A DNA stretch of 64,000 bases from Leptolyngbya sp. O-77 (GTDB lineage Bacteria > Cyanobacteriota > Cyanobacteriia > Elainellales > Elainellaceae), in NCBI RefSeq assembly GCF_001548395.1, contig NZ_AP017367.1, positions 4,005,001-4,069,000 of the forward strand. Reading direction: 5' to 3'. The notes under the pieces are model-generated. The model was not told the DNA's origin, made no database searches, and saw only the letters and a list, made by a program, of their open reading frames with translations. Shown in pieces: positions 9,509 through 18,682 of this stretch. The position numbers and the translations under genes were made by a program. The first letter of the stretch is position 1. Each line of letters starts with the position of its first letter.

Positions 9509-10690
9509 GAGTGCATCCCACTTTTGCGATGAGTAAAAGTGCTTAGTTCTAGACTTTGGCGATAGCGATAAACTTTGAGTATTGTACTTTTACCCGATAC
9601 CTGTCATGGACGCTGAGAAAAAAGCCCAAATCCAAGCCCATGCTCGTGCCCTTGCCGCTCTGCTATACGAGGAAACTGACCCAGAGCAAGTGAAAACGTT
9701 GGCAGGGATTGAGGCGGCAGTGCGAGGACATCTGCTCGAACATGTCAGCCCAGAGATCGGGGATTTTTTATTGCAACAAGTAGCGGCACGACAAGTGGAC
9801 GAAAGCGTCGCATCGAGAGCATCCTTGGACAACTGCAAGTGAGTGAGAAACAAGCTCAAATTCTGGAGGTGAAAGCGTACACACGATGGAGTCCTTACCT
9901 GGAGCGGTGTTGTTTGTTGGTGAGTGCCAATGAATCGTATGAGCGGGCGGCAGAAGACATTGAAGTGTTGACTGGGATAAAGGTTTCTCACAGTACTCAA
10001 CAGCGATTAGTGCATCGTCAAATCTTTGAGTTACCGCAAGTGGAAGAAACGGTTGAGGAGATGAGTATCGATGGAGGTAAAGTGCGATTGCGAACACCCG
10101 AAGGAGAACCGAGTGAATGGCGAGATTACAAGGCAGTGAATCTGCACGAGTCCTGTGTTGCTGCCTTCTTTCAAGACAATGAGCAGTTGGTCAACTGGGT
10201 CAATGTTCAGTCTTTATCTGACCCATTGACTTGTATTGGAGATGGGCATGATGGGATCTGGAATGTCTACACCCAGATTGGCAACCAGACCCAAAGACGG
10301 GAGATTTTGGACTGGTATCACTTGGTTGAGAATTTGGGCAAAGTGGGTGGTTCTGTGCAACGTTTAGATGCCGTGGAAACCTGTTTGTGGCAAGGCGATG
10401 TCGAGGGCGCAATTGCACAGTTTGAGGATTGGCAACACGAGCGGGTTACGAATTTCGTTAGCTACCTTAACAAGCATCGACAGCGGATTGTCAATTATGG
10501 CTACTATCAAGCTGAAGGAGTCTCCATTGGTTCCGGGGCAATTGAATCGACCGTTAAACAACTTGGGCGGCGAATCAAGATATCGGGGGCGCAGTGGGAC
10601 AAAGATAACGTTCCGCAGGTGCTGAAGCAACGTTGTGCCTACCTCAATGGGCAATTCTCAACATGAGTCTTGCAAAATTGGGATGCACTC
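9509..10690 (+). mobile_element. ISKra4-family insertion sequence, copy 1, no target duplication
   Basis: A 1182-bp element with inverted ends GAGTGCATCCCACTTTTGC and GCAAAATTGGGATGCACTC (one mismatch in 19). The left flank is the end of the IS4-type transposase. The right flank is the 3' part of a DUF262 gene. The flanking 9-mers (AGATTTATA and CTATAAAAA) do not match, so one side was lost by deletion or recombination after insertion. Copy 2 at 14728-15908 is almost identical. Confidence 0.9.
9606..10666 (+). CDS. ISKra4-family transposase, two frames joined by -1 frameshift
   Basis: The first frame starts MDAEKKAQIQAHARAL at 9606 and stops at 9842. The second runs to 10666 and carries YTRWSPYLERCC, SHSTQQRLVHRQ, the catalytic MSIDGGKVRLRTP, GDGHDGIWN and the C-terminal GSGAIESTVKQLGRR. 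The slip heptamer T-TTT-TTA sits in the zero frame at 9764-9770. Moving -1 there gives IATSSGTTSGRKRRIESILGQ, which links directly to the second frame. Copy 1 keeps an intact C-terminus and looks competent to transpose itself. Confidence 0.88.
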
Positions 10691-12006
10691 CTATAAAAAT
10701 CATGCTTGTTCAGTTCTTCAACCGCTGTTTCGACGGGAAAATCACTACCTATCCCTGAAATAGAATTTAGTAGATCATCAACATTTGCATTTGCATCTTT
10801 GCGGATCTTCTTTGCCGCACGCACATATTCACCAACTTTAGTACGCGCATCTTTTCTAAAGAGACCAAATATCTTGAAAGAAGTCCGTTCCCACTGCTCA
10901 AGTAGCCTATCTCGTTCTTCTTCTCTCAAGTCTTTCCGAAGCATAATTGCCACTGCTAGTAATCTTGCCTGAGTAATATCAGTGACAGCATTTCTTCTTT
11001 TATCTGCATACAGCCTGGATAAACAAGATGTGATCTCTTTAAGCCAAACCGTATTCTCAATGATTTTGTTGATGATCAAATCATTGCCAGATAGCTTTAT
11101 ACAATCATTTTTGAAGAATTCAAGAGTATCTTCCGCGCTGAGAGGTCTTCCCGCTCCACTTTCCTCCTTTAAAGTCGCGGCAAATCGTATTATTTCATGC
11201 CCTGGGATATTCTGAAGTCCAATCTCTCTGTATATATCAGACCAGTAGCCATGAAGCTCATTTAAGTGCTGACTGAAAAGATCGTTACTCTCTGGGCTAC
11301 TTGCATATTCGTATAATAGTCCCATCAATAAGCTTTTACACTTATCAAGCCAGTCAACATCAAGTCCTCGGCTATTTAAGACTTCAAAAATGGTATATAC
11401 TGCACCTTTATCTTCTAGCGATTGAAAGATGAAGTAGAGATAATTTTTTACGAGAGCAAGTAGTTTTACCGCATTGGGGTGAGCGTTTACAAATTTCTCA
11501 CAATCTTTAATTGCTTGTGATATGTTTTTGTCGGCAATAGTTCTTATAGAACTTATTTCTGGCTTTTGTCCATCTTTTAGATAATTTCTGAGAATGAGTC
11601 GATTATCATGATTATTCTGTAAAATGATCAGCCTTCCATCATCTTTGACTAGCAACTTATTTAATTCTTTTGCTTCATCAAGCTGATGATCAGATTCAAG
11701 CTTAAGACTTATAGACTTTAGAAGAATAACTAGCGTTGTCAATCGTTGTTGCCCATCAACAACATCATAAATATAGAAAGTGTTAGAACCAACTTGCTCT
11801 TTATCCTTCGTTTTCAGGCAGACGATAGTTGCCATAAAATGAGTTCTTTCATCGTATTTCTCCCTAGCTAACTCCAGCTTTTTAATGTCTTCAAATAATT
11901 CATGCCTCTGCCTTGACTGCCAACTGTAGTGACGCTGGTATTCGGGAATCCTGAAAAGTTTGTCGCTTAAGATTACGATTAAAGGCTTGAATTCAGGCTG
12001 AATCAT
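10639..12006 (-). CDS. DUF262 (GmrSD-like) protein, C-terminus truncated by IS
   Basis: Starting at 12006, the protein has the DUF262 N-terminal domain with IPEYQRHYSWQ (residues ~19-29) and the ParB-like nucleotide-binding motif VVDGQQRLTTL (~84-94), then FEVLNSRGLDVDW (~205). DUF262 proteins include GmrSD-type modification-dependent restriction enzymes and other defence factors. The expected C-terminal nuclease or DUF1524 region is missing. Genuine sequence ends near residue 438 at 10691, and the last ~17 residues are read from the ISKra4-type element. It is the last recognisable cassette of the integron array, with its own attC lost. Probably non-functional. Confidence 0.82.
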   Translation of the reverse strand: MIQPEFKPLIVILSDKLFRIPEYQRHYSWQSRQRHELFEDIKKLELAREKYDERTHFMATIVCLKTKDKEQVGSNTFYIYDVVDGQQRLTTLVILLKSISLKLESDHQLDEAKELNKLLVKDDGRLIILQNNHDNRLILRNYLKDGQKPEISSIRTIADKNISQAIKDCEKFVNAHPNAVKLLALVKNYLYFIFQSLEDKGAVYTIFEVLNSRGLDVDWLDKCKSLLMGLLYEYASSPESNDLFSQHLNELHGYWSDIYREIGLQNIPGHEIIRFAATLKEESGAGRPLSAEDTLEFFKNDCIKLSGNDLIINKIIENTVWLKEITSCLSRLYADKRRNAVTDITQARLLAVAIMLRKDLREEERDRLLEQWERTSFKIFGLFRKDARTKVGEYVRAAKKIRKDANANVDDLLNSISGIGSDFPVETAVEELNKHDFYRSASQFCKTHVENCPLR

Positions 12007-12145
12007 ACTACATATAGGCTAGTCAGTAACGTCTATTATATCGCCGCTGCCCTCAAAGCAGTACCTCTTCGACTCGCTGCATCAACCTGGCTTTGAAGCC
12101 TGACCGACAATCTTTCGCTTGCGCCCTGACAGGTTAGTTGAGGCG

Positions 12146-12231
12146 GCATAACGACCAAGCTCACCGGACGCAGATAACCTTTACAACTCAACCGATAACT
12201 TGCGGCGTTCCGGTGCAGCGACTTGTTATGA
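12146..12231 (-). other. Integron attC site A
   Basis: An 86-bp site from GCATAAC to GTTATGA. The arms GCTCACCGGACGC and GCGTTCCGGTGCAGC pair, with the extra unpaired bases typical of attC. It closes the PIN toxin-antitoxin cassette and opens the DUF262 cassette. Confidence 0.88.
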
Positions 12232-12256
12232 CGCGCTGAATACTGCCCTCTTTTCT

Positions 12257-12673
12257 TCACTCAGCACTATTGATAGTATCAATCTCTCCAGGCAACACTA
12301 CAGGAATTTCTGCATTTACGAATCCAGAGGCATCACGAGTTACGATCACATCAACGCCATGCCTTACTGCACAAGCATACTGCACTGCATCTTCAAAATC
12401 TTCAAAATTCAATGCTAGAGCCTGCTCTAGTATCTCTAAATTTACTGCACAAATATTTAGATCGCTTAACACCTGCATAATTGCATCTTGAGCCGCTACT
12501 CTCCCTGCTGCTCGGCGGACAATGTAGTAAATGTTGGTTATTGTCGTGGCTGCAATAAATCCCTCAATTTCTCCAGCATCAATACGCTCAAATAATCTTG
12601 CTGCACTTTCTACAAATGGCTCTCGTTCTTGTAAAAAATCAAGAACAACGTTGGTATCAATCAGAACTCGCAT
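12257..12673 (-). CDS. PIN-domain toxin (VapC-like)
   Basis: A 138-residue PIN ribonuclease-type protein. Acidic active-site candidates are LIDTNVVLDFL (Asp6), the Glu in the TITNIYYIVRRA region, EDAVQYACA (~residue 93) and VTRDASGF (~112). Family members cleave RNA and are held inactive by a partner antitoxin. The start ATG at 12673 overlaps the stop of the upstream gene as TAATG, so the two are translationally coupled. The pair fills one integron cassette; toxin-antitoxin pairs are known to stabilise large arrays. Confidence 0.88.
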   Translation of the reverse strand: MRVLIDTNVVLDFLQEREPFVESAARLFERIDAGEIEGFIAATTITNIYYIVRRAAGRVAAQDAIMQVLSDLNICAVNLEILEQALALNFEDFEDAVQYACAVRHGVDVIVTRDASGFVNAEIPVVLPGEIDTINSAE

Positions 12674-12894
12674 TACTGATACTTCTCGGTCAGATAGGTT
12701 ACATAATCCGCCTGGGCGTTACTCTCCCCCGCAACTGCCGAAATCTTAGCGACACCTCGTAAACGCGACAGGTTTCTCCGCTTCGGCTGAGGGTTGGTTT
12801 CCCGCTTCAAAGAGTCTAAAAGAACCTGTACCAATTGCCAGCGATCGCCAGTAGGCAACTGCAATGCCTGATTTTGTATTTCTTGCAACGTCAT
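12673..12894 (-). CDS. Antitoxin of the PIN toxin
   Basis: A 73-residue protein starting MTLQEIQNQALQLPTGDRWQ at 12894. An upstream ATG at 12945 is possible but adds an unlikely leader. The N-terminal LPTGDRWQLVQVLLDSL resembles antitoxins paired with cyanobacterial PIN toxins. The basic central KRRNLSRLRG and C-terminal tail likely wrap the toxin. It lies immediately before and overlaps the toxin, the usual antitoxin-first order. Confidence 0.8.
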   Translation of the reverse strand: MTLQEIQNQALQLPTGDRWQLVQVLLDSLKRETNPQPKRRNLSRLRGVAKISAVAGESNAQADYVTYLTEKYQ

Positions 12895-13031
12895 CAGCCT
12901 TTTCCCTGCAACTCTGTATCCATTGTAAGGTGCTGTTCCTGCCACCTAAAAGCACTTTTGCTCAAGGATTTCTATCCACCTTGGACACCAACAGATAAGC
13001 TTTCGGTTGCGCCCCAACCGAGGGCTGAGCG

Positions 13032-13118
13032 GCATAACGGCTCAAATCAGCGGCAGCAGATACCCTTAAAGTCAGCACCCGTAGCTTGCAACCGTCCGCT
13101 GCATTTGAATGGTTATGC
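13032..13118 (-). other. Integron attC site B
   Basis: An 87-bp site from GCATAAC to GTTATGC with arms CTCAAATCAGCGG and CCGCTGCATTTGAA. Its inner core on the minus strand, GGCAGCATAAC, is the exact complement of the start of its own cassette, GTTATGCTGCC (near 14202). This is strong proof of a real cassette. Confidence 0.92.
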
Positions 13119-13429
13119 TGCCCCGCTCACCCAAAGACTTAGGCTACAGTACACCCATTAGTTTTGGAAGGCTGACCGATCAGCCAGGTGGGAAATCTCA
13201 AGGTTTTGTGGAACCGTGAACCAACGCCCTGGATTTTATCGAGTTTTAACGCTTGAGGTTTAAGCTTTGATCAAGTTGAACTTTGACAGTTGAGCGTTAA
13301 GCGTTGAGCGTTAAGCGTTGAACTTTGAATTTAAGCGAATATAGGGCTAACGCCCCACATCCTAGCCTGTAATGCCAGGCTGAGCAGTCCACAAATTTAG
13401 AGGTTTTCAATCGACCAGCCAACCCTATT
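13119..13429. repeat. Non-coding 3' part of cassette with GCGTTAAGCGTTGA repeats
   Basis: Between attC B and the coiled-coil gene. Positions 13244-13337 are a low-complexity tract of repeated TTAAGCGTTGAGCG and related units. A hairpin AGCCTG/CAGGCT lies at 13364-13381, downstream of the gene on its strand. No ORF. Confidence 0.5.
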
Positions 13430-14065
13430 CTAATCGGGAATTTCAATCATTGTTCTAGCATTGCTCACAGATAAAACACGATCGACACTTGATTTAAAGT
13501 CCTCAATGAATGCCTGTCGTCTTTCTATTTCTCTCGGCAAGTTTGTCGGATCAAGCAGTTCAACACCTTCCCTAGCCATGAAGCTATCTGCAAGCGACTG
13601 ATATTGCTCCGAATTCATTGTCTCAGCACGTCCCAGAACTTCCAAAGCCAACTTGTCTAACCGTTCTTTGATTCGCTCCTGAGCGGTTTCATAATCTTCT
13701 CGCGCTTTAAGATAAGCAGATTGAATCGTTGTTAATGTTGATTCATAGTATTTGATAAAATTTTTCATTTCAATTGCCTCTGCAACAGTCATTTCCTCAC
13801 CTGCAACATTGACAAGTGTTGTAGCGTTCGATCGAACGATAGCTCTCTTGACCGTTCGTCGTCGCGCAATCAAATCATTTACTCGTTGCAAAGTTGCTCT
13901 GGCTTGAGTTGTGTATTCCTCTCTAGATTGAAATCCGGTTGGAATTTTGCCTACTCCTACTACAGTAATCAGCGTGTTTTTGTCGAGACTTGTTCTTGCT
14001 GACTCAATCCGCTTTTCTAGTAGCGTTAATTCTGCCAGCGCATCTGTGACGGTCATAGTAGTCAT
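13430..14065 (-). CDS. Cassette-encoded coiled-coil protein, function unknown
   Basis: A 211-residue protein with no membrane segment. It has long charged helical stretches (residues ~12-25, ~55-75 and ~105-150), consistent with coiled coil. The segment RRRTVKRAIVRSNATT, followed by the short VAGEEMTVAEAIEMKN, loosely recalls DIP1984/septicolysin-like helical proteins, but I do not assign it. The start may be Met1 or Met4. It is the only gene of its cassette, whose ends (attC C to attC B) satisfy the start-core complement rule over 11 bases. Confidence 0.75.
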   Translation of the reverse strand: MTTMTVTDALAELTLLEKRIESARTSLDKNTLITVVGVGKIPTGFQSREEYTTQARATLQRVNDLIARRRTVKRAIVRSNATTLVNVAGEEMTVAEAIEMKNFIKYYESTLTTIQSAYLKAREDYETAQERIKERLDKLALEVLGRAETMNSEQYQSLADSFMAREGVELLDPTNLPREIERRQAFIEDFKSSVDRVLSVSNARTMIEIPD

Positions 14066-14196
14066 GCAAATCCACTTCCTGATGCCAAAACTAATTAAAA
14101 TGCCTCTTTATTGTGCCCAAGATGTCCAAATCCGTTACCTTACCTGAAACACGGGCAGACAAGGGTTCTATTACTCACACACCAATGACTCAGGCA

Positions 14197-14282
14197 GCAT
14201 AACGGTGAAGTTGTGCGGCGGCAGATAACCTCAAACACCCACCGATAACCTCTGTGCCGTCCGCACCAACGCAGTGTTAGCT
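14197..14282 (-). other. Integron attC site C
   Basis: An 86-bp site from GCATAAC to GTTAGCT with arms AGTTGTGCGGCGGC and GTGCCGTCCGCACCAACGC. It closes the restriction-modification cassette. Confidence 0.88.
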
Positions 14283-14376
14283 GGCTGGCTGTACCCTTGA
14301 GTATATCTCACACAACTGAGTTACCCTTAAGAGTGCATCATTAAAACTAGCTAAATGACCAAAGCATTTTCAATGT

Positions 14377-14625
14377 ATGACAGACCCCGGCTCAAATAAT
14401 AATCCTGAATTACTCTCGGTAGCTCAAACTGCAAAGTTGCTTGATGTGACTCGCCAGCGAGTCCATGACTTAATTAAGAATGGTCAGATTGCGGCTCGTA
14501 AATTGGGACGTTATTACTACATAGAAGCAACCGAGTTAGAGAGGTATAAAAACCAACCTACTGGAAAACCATACCAACCACGGAGTACAAGCTCTCAGGA
14601 AGACTCTATTGACAATTGTCAATAG
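14377..14625 (+). CDS. Small excisionase-type helix-turn-helix protein
   Basis: An 82-residue DNA-binding protein. LLSVAQTAKLLDVTRQRVHD (residues ~12-31) is the winged-helix HTH_17 motif, followed by GQIAARKLGRYYYIEATELERY, the usual wing. Such proteins act as excisionases or small regulators. It sits directly before the DNA methyltransferase on the same strand, in the place of a restriction-modification control protein, though it is not of the classical C-protein family. A perfect 32-bp palindrome overlaps its 3' end. Confidence 0.75.
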   Translation: MTDPGSNNNPELLSVAQTAKLLDVTRQRVHDLIKNGQIAARKLGRYYYIEATELERYKNQPTGKPYQPRSTSSQEDSIDNCQ

Positions 14626-14631
14626 AGTCTT
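14600..14631. promoter_or_regulatory. Perfect 32-bp palindrome before the methyltransferase
   Basis: All 32 positions are self-complementary around GACAATTGTC. It overlaps the stop of the HTH gene and ends 38 bp before the original methyltransferase start (14670). It could be an operator for the HTH protein or an RNA hairpin attenuating read-through. No T-run follows, so a simple terminator is less likely. Confidence 0.6.
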
Positions 14632-14727
14632 GTAGACTCAAGCATACTAAAGTACTAGAGGTTAGGTTAATGTTCCCATCTGAAGTAATTACGGCTAATT
14701 TTGCTACTCAGGAAGGGCTACAGCAAG

Positions 14728-15908
14728 GAGTGCATCCCACTTTTGCGATGAGTAAAAGTGCTTAGTTCTAGACTTTGGCGATAGCGATAAACTTTGAGTA
14801 TTGTACTTTTACCCGATACCTGTCATGGACGCTGAGAAAAAAGCCCAAATCCAAGCCCATGCTCGTGCCCTTGCCGCTCTGCTATACGAGGAAACTGACC
14901 CAGAGCAAGTGAAAACGTTGGCAGGGATTGAGGCGGCAGTGCGAGGACATCTGCTCGAACATGTCAGCCCAGAGATCGGGGATTTTTTATTGCAACAAGT
15001 AGCGGCACGACAAGTGGACGAAAGCGTCGCATCGAGAGCATCCTTGGACAACTGCAAGTGAGTGAGAAACAAGCTCAAATTCTGGAGGTGAAAGCGTACA
15101 CACGATGGAGTCCTTACCTGGAGCGGTGTTGTTTGTTGGTGAGTGCCAATGAATCGTATGAGCGGGCGGCAGAAGACATTGAAGTGTTGACTGGGATAAA
15201 GGTTTCTCACAGTACTCAACAGCGATTAGTGCATCGTCAAATCTTTGAGTTACCGCAAGTGGAAGAAACGGTTGAGGAGATGAGTATCGATGGAGGTAAA
15301 GTGCGATTGCGAACACCCGAAGGAGAACCGAGTGAATGGCGAGATTACAAGGCAGTGAATCTGCACGAGTCCTGTGTTGCTGCCTTCTTTCAAGACAATG
15401 AGCAGTTGGTCAACTGGGTCAATGTTCAGTCTTTATCTGACCCATTGACTTGTATTGGAGATGGGCATGATGGGATCTGGAATGTCTACACCCAGATTGG
15501 CAACCAGACCCAAAGACGGGAGATTTTGGACTGGTATCACTTGGTTGAGAATTTGGGCAAAGTGGGTGGTTCTGTGCAACGTTTAGATGCCGTGGAAACC
15601 TGTTTGTGGCAAGGCGATGTCGAGGGCGCAATTGCACAGTTTGAGGATTGGCAACACGAACGGGTTACGAATTTCGTTAGCTACCTTAACAAGCATCGAC
15701 AGCGGATTGTCAATTATGGCTACTATCAAGCTGAAGGAGTCTCCATTGGTTCCGGGGCAATTGAATCGACCGTTAAACAACTTGGGCGGCGAATCAAGAT
15801 ATCGGGGCGCAGTGGGACAAAGATAACGTTCCGCAGGTGCTGAAGCAACGTTGTGCCTACCTCAATGGGCAATTCTCAACATGAGTCTTGCAAAATTGGG
15901 ATGCACTC
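14728..15908 (+). mobile_element. ISKra4-family insertion sequence, copy 2
   Basis: A 1181-bp element with the same ends as copy 1, flanked by a perfect 9-bp duplication TACAGCAAG (14719-14727 and 15909-15917). It has entered codon 17 of the methyltransferase gene. It is one base shorter than copy 1 because a run of five G is four (near 15803). Confidence 0.94.
14825..15843 (+). pseudogene. ISKra4 transposase copy 2, C-terminal frameshift
   Basis: Identical to copy 1 over most of its length, including the T-TTT-TTA slip site at 14983-14989. The loss of one G near 15803 shifts the last ~30 codons. After KISG it reads RSGTKITFRRC instead of AQWDKDNVPQVLKQRC. The catalytic Glu region (GSGAIESTVKQ) is retained, but the altered end probably inactivates it. 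Confidence 0.85.
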
Positions 15909-16863
15909 TACAGCAAGTTTATAGGAGCGAACATGGTGTTCTCTATCAAGGAGATTGCCTTAAATTCCTTTCATCGCTACCAAGTGAAGTTGTAGACGTT
16001 GTGTTTGCCGACCCGCCGTTTAACCTTGGGAAAGAATATGGTGAGGGAGTTAGCGACCAGATGGAGATTGAGAAGTATCTAGCCTGGTCGAAACAGTGGC
16101 TTGATGAGAGCGTTCGAGTACTTAAACCTGGTGGCAGTCTGTTTGTATTCAACTTGCCTAGATGGTGTATAGAGTACGGGGCATATCTCAATCAGAAAGA
16201 AATGTGGTTTCGACATTGGATTGCTTGCAGGATGCCGAAAGCTTTTCCTAGAGGTAAAAAGATGTCTCCTGCCCACTACGGGCTAATCTATTACACCAAA
16301 GGAGAACCAGCAGTTTTTAATAAGGTTTATACACCTATTCAGGTTTGTCGGCACTGTGGCGGAGAAGTTCGTGACTATGGGGGACATCGCAAAAGTCTGA
16401 ATGAGAAAGGCATTAATTTAATGGATGTTTGGGATATGCCAGAGGATGTTTGGGAGAATGCTGACGAATCTAACTCGAATGAAGTTTTATGGACATTAGC
16501 CGAGGAAATGTGGACTGCTATTCCTCCGGTTCGGCATCGTCGGCATAAAAAACGGGTTCCTAACGAACTTGCTCCTATCATGTTAGAGCGAATTATTGCG
16601 ATGGCATCTAATCCAGGTCAAATAGTGGTTGATCCATTCGGTGGTTCTGGTACTACATTTTATGCAGCAGAAAAACTACACCGTTATTGGATTGGTTCAG
16701 AAATCGGTGATACAGAGCCAGCAATAGAACGCTTGACCAACTTAGCTAACGGAATCGTTGAGCAATGGGAGTCAGCACGAGGAACCAAGAAATTGAAGCA
16801 GCGCAAAACGGCTGCATCGCAACTACCTATTCCCTATTCTACATAGCTTTTAGACAGAAATAT

Positions 16864-17377
16864 TTAGACTAACGCACGACCATCCGTTCCTTTGGTAATC
16901 ATCGGTACACTGCTATCTATTTGATCATGCTCAATCACAAAAATTGCAAGAAAACCTTCTCCGAGGCGAACTGCTCGCCAAACATCAAAATATGGCTCTA
17001 GCTCTTCATAGTTGCCAATGCGGTCAGTTAGATAAGGGTAAAGTTTTCTGCTTGGCAGTACCAGAACAGCACCCAAAAAAACATTCCGTAATAATCCGAG
17101 AACCATTTTATTGACTGCTCGATGACTCGAGGAAATGTTGCCTGTCTCCCATTCAAGAGCGAAAAGATGGTTATCAAGGGCTTTTGTTGCATCCACTTTT
17201 CCTGGCGAGCGAGTTGCGTAGTTAATCGAGGTTTCTAAATTCCACCCAAACCTGTCCCTTAAAGCAATCATACAAGCTTCCTTAATTGGCTTTACACCGT
17301 TACCGTGCCTTGTGGGATTAATGGTAAACCTTGATGTACCAGGAGGATAAACAATTAAGGAAATAGCTTCACGGATC
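16864..17377 (-). CDS. BamHI-like type II restriction endonuclease, N-terminus cut off
   Basis: The frame is open from the ISL3 end at 17377 and stops at 16864. Remembered BamHI sequence aligns along its length: FTINPTRHGNGVKPIKEAC, then VDATKAL (BamHI Asp94 region), LEWETGNISSSHRAVNKM (BamHI Glu111 and Glu113 as E-W-E) and YLTDRIGNYEELEPYF. All catalytic acids are present. Roughly the first 30-35 residues are missing because the ISL3 element starts at 17378. The longest ATG-started frame is 16864-17271. It is followed convergently by the methyltransferase. BamHI cuts GGATCC; whether this homologue does is inference. Confidence 0.85.
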
Positions 17378-18682
17378 GGCTCTTCCGGATCCGGGGTGAA
17401 AATCGTATAATGTGATACTTTCAGTCAGGGGTTGCGCCAATGGACATACATCTTGATAGATTGCTTAACTTCCCTCACGTTACGGTTGAAAGTTGCATTC
17501 AAAAAGACAATGAAGTGTACTTAAAGTTGCGCTTGCTCAATCAAGAATCTAGCTGTCCACACTGTAAGAAATCAAGTTCGGAGTTGCATCAAAACCGTCC
17601 GATTTTGATTCGAGACCTATCGATTTTTGGTCAAGTCACTTATTTGAAAATTCCTCGTCGTCAGTTTTATTGTCGTGATTGCCAACGTTATTTTACTGAG
17701 TCATTGACATTTATGGATGCAGGACGGCAGTACACTCGACGCTATGAGGAGCATATTTACCAGCAAGTACAACTGTCAAGTATGGAGCAAGTGGGTCGCG
17801 TAGAAGGGTTAAGCTTTGAGCGCATTGAAGGGATTTTCAAACATCAGTATGCACAGAAAAAAACACGGGATGGGCAGGAGTCAAACACATTGGGATTGAT
17901 GAAATCAGCAAGCGGAAAGGGCATCAAAACTTCGCCACCGTTATCGGCGACGTTGAGACCGGGAAATTGATTGAAGTGATTGACAGTCACCAACAGGAAG
18001 ACATTATTGAAACCCTGAAGCAGCAGCCCCTAGAGGTGCGTGCAAAAGTTGAAGAGGTGAGCGTGGATATGTGGGGAGGATTCCCAAAGGTAGTCAAGAA
18101 AGTGTTTCCCAATGCCGTGGTAGTGATTGACCGCTTTCATGTCATGAAATTAGTCAATGAGGAGTTAAATAAAATTCGTAGACAATCGGGTGTATCAGAC
18201 CGAGGTAGCAAATTCATTTTGCTCAAGCATGGCAAGGATTTAACCGCAGAAGAAAAGACAAAGTTAGAAGAGATTCTGAAACGGTCAAAGCGATTAGGAA
18301 AAGCCTATGAGTGGAAAGAAGAGTTTCGCGCGATTTATGAACAACCATTAACCGTTGAGGAAGGCAAGCGTCAGATCCAAGGGTGGCTCGATAAAGCGCG
18401 AGTCGTCTATAGTGAAGCAAGCACAACGATTCGTAACCATTTAGATGGGATTAGCAACTACTTTCGGAATCGCACAACGAGTGGCGCAATAGAGGGAATC
18501 AACAACCGAATTAAATTGATTAAACGGCAAGCTTATGGCTTTGTCAATTTCAACAATTTTCGAGAAAGACTATTAGCCTGCTTCTCTGATTAAATAAAGT
18601 TATCACCGTACTGACGGGAGAACCAGACTATTAGCCTGCTTCTCTGATTAAATAAAGTTATCACCGTACTGACGGGAGAACC
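17378..18682 (+). mobile_element. ISL3-family insertion sequence, copy 2, with duplicated right end
   Basis: A full element runs from GGCTCTTCC (17378) to GGGAGAACC at about 18625. It is followed by a second partial copy of its last ~58 bp ending at 18682. No target duplication is found: CACGGATC on the left, GAAAGTAA on the right. The left flank is the restriction gene and the right flank is the end of a VOC gene. A deletion between two ISL3 copies, leaving part of one end, explains both features. Confidence 0.88.
17440..18593 (+). CDS. ISL3 transposase copy 2, two frames
   Basis: Same organisation as copy 1: first frame 17440-17970, second 17967-18593, with the seven-A slip site at 17857-17863. 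A handful of substitutions separate the copies, including Ser11 to Asn and GAMEG to GAIEG near the catalytic Glu. Confidence 0.85.

Larger units (their letters stand above)
14670..16846 (+). pseudogene. DNA methyltransferase of BamHI-like R-M system, split by IS
   Basis: Without the insertion the protein starts MFPSEVITANFATQEGLQQ (14670-14727) and continues VYRSEHGVLYQGDCLKFL from 15918, in frame. It is a beta-class amino-methyltransferase. Motif IV is DPPF (VVFADPPFNL) near the N-terminus, and the S-adenosylmethionine motif DPFGGSGTTFYAAEKL is at the C-terminus. CRHCGG in the middle lies in the target-recognition part. An ATG inside the right end of the IS (15881) keeps the frame and gives a 321-residue product lacking only ~19 native residues, so activity may survive. 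It converges on the endonuclease gene, with only 17 bp between stops. Confidence 0.88.

Noticed and set aside
4796..10690. Further attC sites left of the DUF262 cassette
   Set aside because: I looked for paired AAC/GTT cores around the membrane-protein and DsbA-like genes and found none convincing, so the array is taken to end at the IS junction.
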